Positions 18,895 to 27,476 are shown, counted from the stretch's first letter. The stretch: 64,000 nucleotides of DNA from Planctomycetota bacterium (GCA_029260765.1 JAJDCP010000056.1:124001-188000); one strand, 5' to 3'. Numbers and translations are program-made. The notes: generated from the sequence alone by a model not told the origin.

Positions 18895-20658
18895 CTATTC
18901 GCCTCCGGCTGTCGCCCCCTGGCCGAGGAGCTCTTTGTTGAGCAGCTGCAGCACCTCGGGACTGTTGTACAGCCCCCCGTGCCCCATCTTCTTGGAGACA
19001 TTGTGGGCGAGCAGCACCTGGCTCGCCTGCCAGGGCATAGCGCTGAAGGTCGGCACCGTCCCATCGCCGCTGGTGGTGACGACCTTGCTGTCGTCGTGGG
19101 CGATGCTCTTGTTGGCAGCATCCAGCTCGAAATACAGCGCCTTGTTGGTGTCGCTGAAAGCATCTTCGTAGATCACGATGGTCTTGCCCGCCGGCGGCGG
19201 ATGGATGCCCAGGGTCTGCTGGAACAGGCGGTCGGCCGCATCCCACAAGCCAGGATTCGGGCGCACCTGCGGCATGGCGGCGCTGGCCAGGGTCTGCTCG
19301 ACCAGTTTCCGCAGCTCGTCATTGATCTGCCCTGAAGTCGTGGGCCCATGGGCGGTCTTCAGAATACCCGTAGCCTTGTCCTTGATCTGGAGCTGCGGCC
19401 CCTTGTCTTTGGGCCAGCGAGGGAAGACCGAGTAGGTGCTCGGCAGCGTGCACGCCATCCAGCGCAAGGCTGGGTCGTGGAACAAGGCGTCGACGCCGTC
19501 GTTGACTCGATGCCCGGTCAACGCCGCCCCCAGAGTCTCGGCCGAGCCCAGATGCGGCCCCCCAGCCATGATCAAGCGCTCGATGGAGGCACTGTTGGTG
19601 GCCGCATAACAGCGCGACACCAGCGTCCCCAAGCTATGGGCGACAAGATGCACGCGCTCGTGCTGGGTGTAGGCTTTGACGTTGGCGATGAAACTGGCCA
19701 GCTGTCCCGCCACTGTTTTCGGATCGAGACGCCAGTCGTAGGGGAAGAAGAACAGGTCCTCCGCAGCCGCTTGAGTTGGAGGCCTCGCGGGTGGCTTTCT
19801 GTCCGCCGCGAGGAACGGCCGCTTGGCGTTCGGCTGCAGATAGAGCTTGTAGCCCAGGTCTTTCTGCAGGCTCGCCACCATCGGCCCATAGTGCCAATCT
19901 GCGAGGTTGGCACCTTTCCTTTGAAAATGGTCGATCAGCCAATTGGGCATCGTGCGCTTGACGTTCTGCACGATGTCGCCGACCTCGATGCTGAAGGCCG
20001 CCTGGCTGGGCGAGCCCGCTTGCCCGGCGTCGTGGTAGAGGTCTTCGAGCCCGCCCCGCTGCAAGGTGCGCAGGGCCGCCTGGGCTGCCGCGTTGCCGTC
20101 GGGATGGTAGGCATGCTCGAGCATCGCCAGCAGGTAAATGTGGCGGTCACCGGGCTTGCGGTTCTGCATGAACCCTGAGGTTGTGTCCGCGGACAGGGCG
20201 AGCTGCCCCAGGTTCGGCCACAGCTCGTGGAAGAAGCTGCCGTGCCGTACATAGAGCTCGCTGCCCAGCACACCGTGGACGAAGACGACAGGTACCCGGG
20301 CGGCTTGCAGTCTGACCGGTGCCGCTCCCGGTCGTGCGCGCACCTCCCGATTCGGAGGTTCGACCGGTCTGTTGCGAGGCTCATCACGCATCTCGACCAC
20401 CGACAGCTTGTCGACGACGACCTTGAAGGTGCCCGGCTGCAATCCCTTGAAACTCGCCCGGCCATCGGCGCCGGTCAACGCTTCCTTGCGGCCTCCGGGT
20501 CCGTCCAGTGTGATGCGCTTGCCCTTCAGAGGGGTGCGGCCATCGGCGCCGAGCAGCTCGACAGTCAGCGTGCCACCCTTGACGCGGATGGCATAGACCT
20601 TGCCCGTTTTGAGCGGGATCGGCTTGTCACTGTCTACAGAGAGCTCTTCGGGAGGCAT
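18895..20658 (-). CDS. LCAT-like lipase/acyltransferase with N-terminal beta domain
   Basis: A 587-residue protein. Residues about 20-90 look like a carboxypeptidase-regulatory/prealbumin-like beta sandwich (DGRTPLKGKRITLDGPGG, LQPGTFKVVVDKL). The LCAT-type alpha/beta hydrolase starts at VPVVFVHGVLGSELYV and has the FFFPYDWRLD motif typical of LCAT enzymes and the nucleophile in HLVAHSLGTLVSRCY. A C-terminal GDGTVP segment holds the acid/His region. There is no obvious signal peptide. Likely an ester hydrolase or acyltransferase on lipids. It is divergent from the TetR gene at 20828 and convergent with the TetR gene at 18195. Confidence 0.82.
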   Translation of the reverse strand: MPPEELSVDSDKPIPLKTGKVYAIRVKGGTLTVELLGADGRTPLKGKRITLDGPGGRKEALTGADGRASFKGLQPGTFKVVVDKLSVVEMRDEPRNRPVEPPNREVRARPGAAPVRLQAARVPVVFVHGVLGSELYVRHGSFFHELWPNLGQLALSADTTSGFMQNRKPGDRHIYLLAMLEHAYHPDGNAAAQAALRTLQRGGLEDLYHDAGQAGSPSQAAFSIEVGDIVQNVKRTMPNWLIDHFQRKGANLADWHYGPMVASLQKDLGYKLYLQPNAKRPFLAADRKPPARPPTQAAAEDLFFFPYDWRLDPKTVAGQLASFIANVKAYTQHERVHLVAHSLGTLVSRCYAATNSASIERLIMAGGPHLGSAETLGAALTGHRVNDGVDALFHDPALRWMACTLPSTYSVFPRWPKDKGPQLQIKDKATGILKTAHGPTTSGQINDELRKLVEQTLASAAMPQVRPNPGLWDAADRLFQQTLGIHPPPAGKTIVIYEDAFSDTNKALYFELDAANKSIAHDDSKVVTTSGDGTVPTFSAMPWQASQVLLAHNVSKKMGHGGLYNSPEVLQLLNKELLGQGATAGGE

Positions 20659-20772
20659 CGCAGATCCTTCGTGGACGGACTCCGAGAGCCGGCATCAACG
20701 GCACGGCATGAACTTCCTTTTATGTTAAGGATCGCCCTCCCGCAAGGGAACCACACATCGCTCAGACCCGGC

Positions 20773-20803
20773 TTGCAAATTGGAATGACCTCTGTAATAT
20801 TAC
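20773..20803 (+). promoter_or_regulatory. Promoter with overlapping palindromic operator for the TetR-oxidoreductase operon
   Basis: A TTGCAA -35 (20773-20778) is followed by a 16-base spacer and a TAATAT -10 (20795-20800). The perfect 10-base palindrome GTAATATTAC (20794-20803) covers the -10. Such an arrangement fits autorepression by the TetR protein that starts at 20828. Confidence 0.55.
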
Positions 20804-20827
20804 GATCATACTCCCACGGGAGCCCGC

Positions 20828-21445
20828 ATGCGCTATCCCCCTGAGCACAAGGCCGAGACCCGTCGACGCATCCTGCGTGAAGCCGCGCGCAGCTTCAAAA
20901 GTGGTGGCTTCCACAGTTCGAGCATCAAGCAGTTGATGGCCCGCGCCGGGTTGACTGTGGGAGGGTTCTACAACCACTTCTCCTCGAAGGAAGACTTGCT
21001 GCACAGCGTGCTCGACGAGGCGCTGGACACCAGCTACGCCCAACTGACCGAAGGCAGCGAAGACCTGTCCGGTGCCGCGCGCGTGGCGCATATCGGACGC
21101 CGCTACCTCAGCCGCAGCCACCGTGACGCGGTGGCGGAAGGCTGCCCCCTGCCCAGCCTGCTGGCCGAGCTACGCGACCAACCGCGCAGGCTGCGCTGCC
21201 TGTTTGACCGCTACCTCGAGCGCTTCACCACTGAGCTGCGGACCCATCTGCCCGAACGGCCCGGGCTCCCCGCCCAAGACACGGCCTTGGCGATGGCCGC
21301 GCTCAGCATTGGCGGATTGATCCTGTCACGGGCGGTCGCCGAGCCCGGTCTGTCCGACGCCCTCTTATCGGCCTGTAAAAAAGCCGTATCCAAGCTCGCC
21401 GAGCCGCAAGCCAAGCCGAGCCGAGAAGGAGACCTGCCATCATGA
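20828..21445 (+). CDS. TetR-family regulator, coupled to a molybdopterin oxidoreductase
   Basis: A 205-residue regulator. The DNA-binding part is KAETRRRILREAARSF plus the helix-turn-helix SSIKQLMARAGLTVGGFYNHFSSKEDL. The C-terminal domain resembles the TetR_C group that includes AcrR/NemR-like sensors of reactive compounds (AVAEGCPLPSLLAEL). The stop overlaps the oxidoreductase ATG (ATGA, 21442-21445), so both are translated from one mRNA. The palindrome in its own promoter suggests autoregulation. Confidence 0.88.
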   Translation: MRYPPEHKAETRRRILREAARSFKSGGFHSSSIKQLMARAGLTVGGFYNHFSSKEDLLHSVLDEALDTSYAQLTEGSEDLSGAARVAHIGRRYLSRSHRDAVAEGCPLPSLLAELRDQPRRLRCLFDRYLERFTTELRTHLPERPGLPAQDTALAMAALSIGGLILSRAVAEPGLSDALLSACKKAVSKLAEPQAKPSREGDLPS

Positions 21446-23754
21446 CCGACTTCCAGCCCAATGCCTGCATCCTCTGTTCGCGCAACTGCGGCATCGAGGT
21501 ACAGATCGAAGATGGACGCTTCAAGCGCGTCCGCGGCGACAAGGCGCATCCCGTCACCGCCGGGTACGTCTGCCAGAAGGCCGGCCGCCTGGACTACTAC
21601 CAGAACCACGCCGACCGCCTGCGCAGCCCTCTGCGCCGTCGGCCGGATGGTAGCTTCGAGCAGGTCTCCTGGCCGACGGCGATCGCCGAGATCGCTGCCA
21701 AGCTCGTGGCGCTGCGCGATCAGCATGGTGGGCATAGCTTGGCCTACTACGGGGGCGGCGGTCAGGGAAACCACCTCGGCGGCGTCTACGGATCGAGCCT
21801 GCGCGCCGCGATGCAGACTCCCTACTACTACTCCGCCCTGGCGCAGGAAAAGACCGGGGACTTCTGGGTCAACGGGCGGCTGTTCGGCAAACAGACCTGC
21901 CACATCAGCGAAGATCTCGAGCATACCGACTTCGCCTTCTTCCTCGGCACCAACCCCTGGCAGTCCCACGGCATCCACAACGCCCGCCTGCTGCTGAAGA
22001 AGCTCTCCAAAGACCCGCAGCGCACGATGGTTGTGGTCGATCCGCGCCGCACCGAGACCGCCGAGCTGGCCGATATCCACTTGCAGCTCAAACCGGGCAC
22101 CGACGCCTACCTGCTCAGCGCGATGCTGGCGACCTGGCTCGAAGAAGATCTGGTCGACATGACTTTCATCGACCAGCACACCGAGGGTTTGACCGAGCTG
22201 CAGTCCGTACTGCAGGAGGTTCCCATCGACGATTTCTGCCGTCGCGCCGGTCTCGAACCCGCGACCGTGCGCGAGGTGGCCCGCGGCCTGGCACGAGCGC
22301 AGTCCGCCTGCGTGCGGGCCGACCTGGGCATCCAGCACTCGCGCAACAGCACCCTGAATTCCTATCTTGAAAAGCTGCTGTTTCTGTTGAGCGGCAACCT
22401 GGGTAACCGTGGCGGCAACGTCTTCCACAGCTTCATGTTGCCGCTGATCGGCCACACCTCGGAGAAGCGCGCCCTCCATACCCGCGTCACCAAGATGCGC
22501 GAGATCTCCAAGCTCTTTCCCCCCAATGTGCTGCCGGCCGAGATCGACAATGATCAGCCCGATCGTCTCCGGGGGCTGGTGGTGGACAGCGCGAACCCGG
22601 CGCTGAGCGGCGCGGACACCGGCGCTTACACCCGGGCCTTCGAGCGCCTCGAGCTGCTGGTGGTGATCGATGTGGCGATGACCGAGACCGCGCGTCACGC
22701 GCACTATGTACTGCCGGCATCGTCACAGTTCGAGAAATGGGAAGCGACCTTCTTCAACCTCGACTTCCCCACCAACTACTTCCACCTGCGCCGGCCGATC
22801 ATGCCCCCCCTGCCAGGCACGCTGCCCGAGCCCGAGATCTACCGCCGGCTGGTGGTGGCCATGGGCGCGTTGCCCGAGCGCTTCCCCCTCTTGGAGCGCA
22901 TCGCCCGCCTCGACAGGAAGCTGCCGCGCATGCGGCTGTTCCAGGCCGCCCTTGGGGCGACGCTGGCGCTGCGCAAAGACTGGCGGGCCCTGGCGCCGAT
23001 GCTCCTCTATGCGACCCTGGGCAAGGCTCTGCCAGACGGCGCCGCGGCCGCGGCGGTGCTCTGGTATGCCTCCCACCAGTACGCCTCGAGACACGCGCCG
23101 GCGATGCGCCGGGTGGGCTTCAGCGAGAGTGGCTATGCCCTGGGAGAAGAGCTGTTCGCGAAGATTCTGTCCTCGCCCTCGGGGTTGCTGATCAGCAAGC
23201 ATGACTACCCCGACACCTGGGACTTCATCAAACACCCCGACAAGCGCGTGCATCTGGCGATTCCCGAGCTGCTCGCGCAACTGCGCGCGTTGGGCGGCGG
23301 TGGCGAAGGCCCGCAGCTGCACGACGACTTCCCGTTCGTGCTGCTATGCGGAGAACGCCGCAGCTACAACGCCAACACGATCTACCGCGATCCCCGCTGG
23401 CGCCGGACCGACAAACAGGGCGCCCTGCGCATCCATCCCGAAGATGCGGCAGCACTCGGAATCGACGACGACGCGCGCGTGCGGGTGCGCTCGCGTCGGG
23501 GCAGCCTCGAAGCCTCTGTCCATGTGTGTGACAGCCTGCGCCGGGGCGTGGTCTCTCTGCCCCACGGCTACGGCATGGAACATCCCGGGGCAGACGGGCG
23601 GCGCGCGACCGGGCCCTCGATCAACTGGCTGACCGACGCGGCCGACCGGGATCCCATCGCGGGCACGCCCTACCACAAATACGTGCCCGTGCGGCTCGAG
23701 CTGCTGAAACCCGCCGAGAAGCCGGCGCTGGCAGTCGCACAGCAGAACGCTTGA
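21442..23754 (+). CDS. Molybdopterin-dependent oxidoreductase (formate dehydrogenase/DMSO reductase superfamily)
   Basis: A 770-residue protein with no twin-arginine signal, so probably cytoplasmic. An N-terminal 4Fe-4S motif (C9-x2-C12-x3-C16-x27-C44) is followed by the Mo-bisPGD domains (YYGGGGQGNHLGG, FFLGTNPWQSHG, VVVDPRRTETAELADIHLQLKPGTD). The C-terminal molydop-binding beta barrel has GERRSYNANTIYRDPRWR and SLPHGYGMEHPG. It belongs to the catalytic-subunit family often annotated as formate dehydrogenase/oxidoreductase, but no clear Sec/Cys formate ligand motif was identified. No electron-transfer subunit follows. Being controlled by a coupled TetR hints at an inducible small substrate. 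Confidence 0.85.
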   Translation: MTDFQPNACILCSRNCGIEVQIEDGRFKRVRGDKAHPVTAGYVCQKAGRLDYYQNHADRLRSPLRRRPDGSFEQVSWPTAIAEIAAKLVALRDQHGGHSLAYYGGGGQGNHLGGVYGSSLRAAMQTPYYYSALAQEKTGDFWVNGRLFGKQTCHISEDLEHTDFAFFLGTNPWQSHGIHNARLLLKKLSKDPQRTMVVVDPRRTETAELADIHLQLKPGTDAYLLSAMLATWLEEDLVDMTFIDQHTEGLTELQSVLQEVPIDDFCRRAGLEPATVREVARGLARAQSACVRADLGIQHSRNSTLNSYLEKLLFLLSGNLGNRGGNVFHSFMLPLIGHTSEKRALHTRVTKMREISKLFPPNVLPAEIDNDQPDRLRGLVVDSANPALSGADTGAYTRAFERLELLVVIDVAMTETARHAHYVLPASSQFEKWEATFFNLDFPTNYFHLRRPIMPPLPGTLPEPEIYRRLVVAMGALPERFPLLERIARLDRKLPRMRLFQAALGATLALRKDWRALAPMLLYATLGKALPDGAAAAAVLWYASHQYASRHAPAMRRVGFSESGYALGEELFAKILSSPSGLLISKHDYPDTWDFIKHPDKRVHLAIPELLAQLRALGGGGEGPQLHDDFPFVLLCGERRSYNANTIYRDPRWRRTDKQGALRIHPEDAAALGIDDDARVRVRSRRGSLEASVHVCDSLRRGVVSLPHGYGMEHPGADGRRATGPSINWLTDAADRDPIAGTPYHKYVPVRLELLKPAEKPALAVAQQNA

Positions 23755-23842
23755 TTCCTCTGGGCATATTTTGACTGCAACTCGACGAGCCGGGCCGGGT
23801 GGATCGTGCTCGCTGAGGAAAGCTATGCGTTGCGCTTCCCGG

Positions 23843-24367
23843 TCACTCCAGCCGCAGCTGCAGAGAGCCTTGGCCGCGGCCCGTCGACCAATGTCCGAGG
23901 TGACCCCAGAGGAAGACCTCCTCCGCGAAACCTGCCTCGAGCGGCGCGCCTTCGATGTCCTGCCAACGGCCCGTGAGCTCGGACAAGATCGTGGCCGCCA
24001 GCTGCACGGCAGAGTCGCCGCTGTGGCCGGCCTGCAGCCACTGGCCGGGGAAGTCTGGCTGCAGCGAGGCAGCTCCCCAACCGCCGACGATCACGATGGC
24101 ATCGAAGTCTGCCTCCGAGACCTCAGCCACGGTCAGATCCGGCATGACCGCTTCGCCGCTGTGGGAGTAGCACAGAGCCAGCGCCGGAGCGGCGACGCTC
24201 ACCTGGACGCCACGGGCTTCGAGGCGCCCGCGCAGCGGGCCGTAGTCAGGCTGGTCGGGGTGCTGCTGGGCAAGCACCAACAGCACGCGGATCGGGGCTT
24301 CCTGGGCCAGTGCCGACAAGCAGCTCAGCGCCAGAATCAACAGAATAGCGGGGGTTCGGCGGGTCAT
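23843..24367 (-). CDS. Exported DJ-1/PfpI-like protein lacking the nucleophile Cys
   Basis: A 174-residue protein with a signal peptide (MTRRTPAILLILALSCLSALA). The class I glutamine-amidotransferase-like fold is suggested by IRVLLVLAQQ, LTVAEVSEADFDAIVIVGGWGA and the following helix. Where DJ-1/PfpI proteins have the conserved Cys (AxCHG-type elbow), this has QAGHSGDSAVQLAA, so the nucleophile is absent. An early Cys in ALALCYSHSG is at a different place. A periplasmic non-catalytic or altered role seems likely. An upstream start at 24391 would add eight residues before the signal. Confidence 0.6.
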   Translation of the reverse strand: MTRRTPAILLILALSCLSALAQEAPIRVLLVLAQQHPDQPDYGPLRGRLEARGVQVSVAAPALALCYSHSGEAVMPDLTVAEVSEADFDAIVIVGGWGAASLQPDFPGQWLQAGHSGDSAVQLAATILSELTGRWQDIEGAPLEAGFAEEVFLWGHLGHWSTGRGQGSLQLRLE

Positions 24368-24511
24368 TGTGATCTCCAGCAAGGGTGACAAGAAGAAGCA
24401 AGGTGGCTTCCACTTTCCTGTCCCCCGCGGGCCGGCTTCTTACAGAGCATTTTGAAAAAAACCCCCGCAACCCGAGCCAGGCCGCGGTAAGGTCGCGCCA
24501 CGGAGGAACCC

Positions 24512-25642
24512 ATGGCGCGAGAAATCGAGAACCTGCCCGATCTGGAAGAGCTGTTCAACCGGGGCGGCGGCCTTGGAAGGTTGGTGATCCAGGGCCTGGA
24601 CCTGCGCGGCCACACCGCACGGTTGCTGGCCAGTGACACCAGCGGCTGCGTGTTTCTGGGCTGCAACCTGGAAGCCGACGCCCTGGTCGGCTTGACCCGG
24701 GCCGGCGCCAGCGTCTTCCCCGAGCTGCCCGGCCTGCCTTACAAACCCTACCGGAACGCCCTGTACACTGCCGATGAGCTGCTCGCAGGCTTTGATCCCG
24801 AGGTGCCCGAGAGCTTCGACCGCGCGACCCTCGACAGCCGCATCTACCGCCATGCCCAGAGCTTCGCCGCGCGCACCACACTCCCGATCATGGAGGCACT
24901 GGCGCAGCGCCTGCACGACCACAGCATCGACGACGCTCTGGGAGACCTGCTCAACAACCCACGCAACCTGCGCCGGGTGGTCGCGATCATGGGCGGCCAC
25001 AGTATGGGTCGGGACGAGCCGGCCTTTCTGACCGTCGCCCGGGTCGCCCGCGCCCTGACGCGTAAGGGCTATTTCATCGCCAGCGGCGGCGGCCCCGGCG
25101 CGATGGAGGCCGCCAACCTGGGCGCCTGGTGCGCGCCCCACAGCAAAGACGAGCTGGTTGGCGCCGTGGCCAGCCTGGCCGAGCTGCCGTCCTACACCAC
25201 CCCGGGCTACCTGGCCCGGGGCCTCGAAGTACGCGCGAGCCTGCCCCACGGGGGCGAGAGCCTGGCCATCCCCACCTGGTTCTATGGCCACGAGCCGACC
25301 AACGTGTTCGCCAGCCATGTCGCCAAGTACTTTTCGAACAGCCTGCGGGAAGACGGACTGCTCGCCATCGCCCACGACGGCGTGATCTACGCGCCCGGGA
25401 GCGCCGGCACCATCCAGGAGGTGTTCATGGACGCCGCCCAGAACCACTACGGGACCTTCACCCTGATCAGCCCGATGGTGTTCCTGGGCAGCGCCTACTG
25501 GACGCAGACCAAGCCGGTCTATCCCCTGCTGAAGCAGCTGGCCGCAGGCAAGCAGTACTTCCATCTACTGGCGCTGTGCGACTCGGTCGAAGAGGTGGTC
25601 GCGGCGATCGTCGAGCGGCCGCCGGAAAGGTATCGGGGCTGA
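24512..25642 (+). CDS. LOG-family Rossmann nucleotide-binding protein (extended)
   Basis: A 376-residue protein with a canonical GGAGGAACCC ribosome-binding region before ATG. The C-terminal half has the LOG/lysine-decarboxylase-like motifs ASGGGPGAMEAANLG and YAPGSAGTIQEVFMDAAQN. The first is the PGGxGTxxE-type nucleotide motif in altered form (PGSAGTIQE). LOG proteins are phosphoribohydrolases releasing cytokinin-like bases from nucleotides, or nucleotide-binding proteins of unknown activity. The N-terminal 150 residues are extra compared with LOG (about 200 residues). It is followed four bases later by a DUF1990-like gene, likely in one operon. Confidence 0.8.
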   Translation: MAREIENLPDLEELFNRGGGLGRLVIQGLDLRGHTARLLASDTSGCVFLGCNLEADALVGLTRAGASVFPELPGLPYKPYRNALYTADELLAGFDPEVPESFDRATLDSRIYRHAQSFAARTTLPIMEALAQRLHDHSIDDALGDLLNNPRNLRRVVAIMGGHSMGRDEPAFLTVARVARALTRKGYFIASGGGPGAMEAANLGAWCAPHSKDELVGAVASLAELPSYTTPGYLARGLEVRASLPHGGESLAIPTWFYGHEPTNVFASHVAKYFSNSLREDGLLAIAHDGVIYAPGSAGTIQEVFMDAAQNHYGTFTLISPMVFLGSAYWTQTKPVYPLLKQLAAGKQYFHLLALCDSVEEVVAAIVERPPERYRG

Positions 25643-25644
25643 GC

Positions 25645-26223
25645 ATGGATCTCCTGCTCGCCGGAGCTGCCGCTCCACTCGAGAAATGGGAGGCGCGGGG
25701 CTTCTCGCCCGGTGCCATCGAGGGCCCAGAGGCCGGAGACAGGCGTGATGACTTCTCGCGGCGGGTCGCCCGTGAAGAGCCGGGCAAGCCGCGGCCGGAC
25801 GGGGCGTTCGCGCGCGCGGCCCAGGCGATCCTGGCCTTCAGGGTGTTTCCGCCGCGGCTGGTGACCGGCGTGCTGCGGACAGCGACCGTCGAGGTCGGCG
25901 GCATCGTCGGCTTGCGCTATCGGGTGCTGCCCGGCGTGGAGCTGTTCTTCGCGTCGCGCGCGATCGAGCGCTTCGATGAGCAGCGTGACGGAGTGTGGCG
26001 GGTGGGATTCTCCTACCGGACGTTGCTAGGCCATCCGGAATGCGGGCAGGAGACCTTCAGTGCCGAGAAGAACCTCGAGACCGGAGAGATCACGGTCGCC
26101 CTGCGCTCGTGGTCGCGGCCGGGTTTCTGGCTGACCCGGCTGGGGGCACCCGTCACGAGGCTGGTGCAGGTGCACGCGAACCGGGCGGCGCTGCGGAATC
26201 TGGAGCGGGTGGCGCGGGGTTAG
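25645..26223 (+). CDS. DUF1990-like protein
   Basis: A 192-residue protein without signal peptide. GIVGLRYRVLPGVELFFASRAIERFDEQRDG and FSYRTLLGHPECGQETFSAEKN match the DUF1990 pattern (a lipid-binding START/SRPBCC-like fold in plants and bacteria). The ATG lies three bases after the LOG stop, so translation is probably coupled. No function is established for the family. Confidence 0.75.
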   Translation: MDLLLAGAAAPLEKWEARGFSPGAIEGPEAGDRRDDFSRRVAREEPGKPRPDGAFARAAQAILAFRVFPPRLVTGVLRTATVEVGGIVGLRYRVLPGVELFFASRAIERFDEQRDGVWRVGFSYRTLLGHPECGQETFSAEKNLETGEITVALRSWSRPGFWLTRLGAPVTRLVQVHANRAALRNLERVARG

Positions 26224-26288
26224 TCCGTCGGTCTTTCGGTCCTCGGGCTCGCAACCCCTCCTGGGACCAAGCACATCATCCGCCATCA

Positions 26289-26321
26289 TTGAAATCTCCA
26301 AGTTCAACTAGGAGATTTCAA
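26289..26321. repeat. 33-base near-perfect palindrome
   Basis: The sequence reads TTGAAATCTCC, then a central AAGTTCAACTA, then GGAGATTTCAA. The outer 11-base arms match perfectly, the inner AGTT/AACT also pair, and only the 12th pair is mismatched. It lies 66 bases after the DUF1990 gene and about 120 bases before the nuclease gene. No T-run follows. It could be a site-specific recombination, replication or regulator-binding site. Confidence 0.7.
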
Positions 26322-26362
26322 CCCAATGCTCACCGCGCGCCCTGGCGTTGAGCAAGCTACTT

Positions 26363-26379
26363 GAGACCTAGGTGGTCTC
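26363..26379. promoter_or_regulatory. Inverted repeat GAGACC-TAGGT-GGTCTC upstream of the nuclease gene
   Basis: Six-base perfect arms separated by five bases, ending 61 bases before the nuclease ATG. A TATCAT (26392-26397) that could be a -10 lies downstream, but no good -35 was found. A candidate operator only. Confidence 0.35.
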
Positions 26380-26440
26380 TGTCGCAGCCACTATCATAGG
26401 ACTACTCCCCGGACCCCCTTTCCATAGCGAGCACAGCACC

Positions 26441-27064
26441 ATGCCACGAAGACGAAGCGGCCGAACCCGCCGTGCACCCTGGAGCCAGGTCGCGTCCAAG
26501 CTTCCCGGCTACTGGGCCGCTCCCAGTTACGGCAAGTGCCACATCGACTGGGGCGGCACCGGTGTTCAGGCGGTGCTCGGTCCAGGGCCCCTGAGCGGAA
26601 CCGCCGCGGACTCCAAGCTGCCCCAGGCCATCGTCGCCGCACGCGAAAAGTACCCAGGGGCGAAGTTCAAGGCGGGGCACATCCTCAACCAGGACTTCGG
26701 GGGCATCGGCAATGCGGTCGAGAATCTTACGATTCTCTCGGCATCGGGCAATTCCAGCCATCGGCGCTTCGACAACAACGTCAAGTATGCGCGGGAGTTC
26801 TTGCTCAAGCTGTATCAGGAGATGCATGAAGCCGACGTGAATCTGGCTGAAGTCCAGCTGGGCATCGCGATCTCGATCGAGGTCTCTTCGACGCGCTGTG
26901 GTTGGATGGAGCCGGACTGCTATATCTGCACCCACTTGTACTGCGGGGCGGGCGTTGCCGGAGCTGTGCCCCCGGAGTTCGAGGGCAGCAACAACTACCG
27001 CCGGCTGGTGCATTACGTAGCCAAGGCCGCCGGGAACGGTACGATCTCGAATTGGTCTTTTTGA
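26441..27064 (+). CDS. Orphan His-Me finger-type nuclease (polymorphic-toxin-like)
   Basis: A 207-residue protein. Residues about 74-115 hold the motif set of DNA/RNA non-specific endonuclease-type toxins: KFKAGHILNQDFGGIGN with a conserved GH, then ENLTIL and SGNSSHRRFDNNVK. In polymorphic and eCIS-associated toxins this nuclease is usually the C-terminal tip of a larger secreted protein; here it stands alone with no delivery domain or signal peptide. The C-terminal part has several Cys (CGWMEPDCYICTHLYC) that may bind metal. No immunity gene is evident. It lies between the 33-base palindrome and the MITE-like element, suggesting an acquired segment. Confidence 0.6.
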   Translation: MPRRRSGRTRRAPWSQVASKLPGYWAAPSYGKCHIDWGGTGVQAVLGPGPLSGTAADSKLPQAIVAAREKYPGAKFKAGHILNQDFGGIGNAVENLTILSASGNSSHRRFDNNVKYAREFLLKLYQEMHEADVNLAEVQLGIAISIEVSSTRCGWMEPDCYICTHLYCGAGVAGAVPPEFEGSNNYRRLVHYVAKAAGNGTISNWSF

Positions 27065-27222
27065 GGGGCGCATCTGGCTGCGTGCGCATCCGGTCGGAGA
27101 TACTGCGATTCCCGCCTTCTTCCTGGCTACACGACGGCGCTCGAATGACGGGATGACCGATCCGTACTACGAACTCAGGACCTCTGGACTCGACCTCTGC
27201 CAGTACTGCTTTCGGCGCTCGC

Positions 27223-27476
27223 AGAGGCTGTCTCACAGAACGCGATTCCGCCATACAATTGCTTTGGATTGTCACGTAGGGGCGGGGTTTACCCCCGCCC
27301 TCCTCGCGGACTCGGACGCTTCGCTCCCCCCGGGAGGAGCGAAGCGTCCGAGTCTTCGAGGTGTAAACCCCTCCCCTACAAAGAGAAAAGTCGGTTTTCC
27401 TCCCCGAGTCGCAGGAACCGGAGGTTGCCCTCAGGAATCAATCCCACGCCTCCAGACGTTCCCTGAGACAGCCTCT
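27223..27476. mobile_element. MITE-like element with 13-base terminal inverted repeats
   Basis: AGAGGCTGTCTCA (27223-27235) and its perfect reverse complement TGAGACAGCCTCT (27464-27476) bracket 254 bases with no coding capacity. Pairing continues weakly inward to a shared GAACG. Inside sits a large nested hairpin. Short, non-coding, with terminal inverted repeats: the form of a miniature transposable element. No matching transposase gene is in the window, and a target-site duplication was not clear. Confidence 0.55.
27273..27380. repeat. Large nested hairpin of the GTAGGGGCGGGG repeat family
   Basis: Outer arms GTAGGGGCGGGGTTTAC (27276-27292) and GTGTAAACCCCTCCCCTAC (27361-27379) are nearly complementary. 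Inside, a perfect 19-base stem pairs 27309-27327 with 27336-27354. The outer left arm recurs in inverse orientation at 2467-2483. It can form a very stable cruciform or RNA hairpin. Confidence 0.7.
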
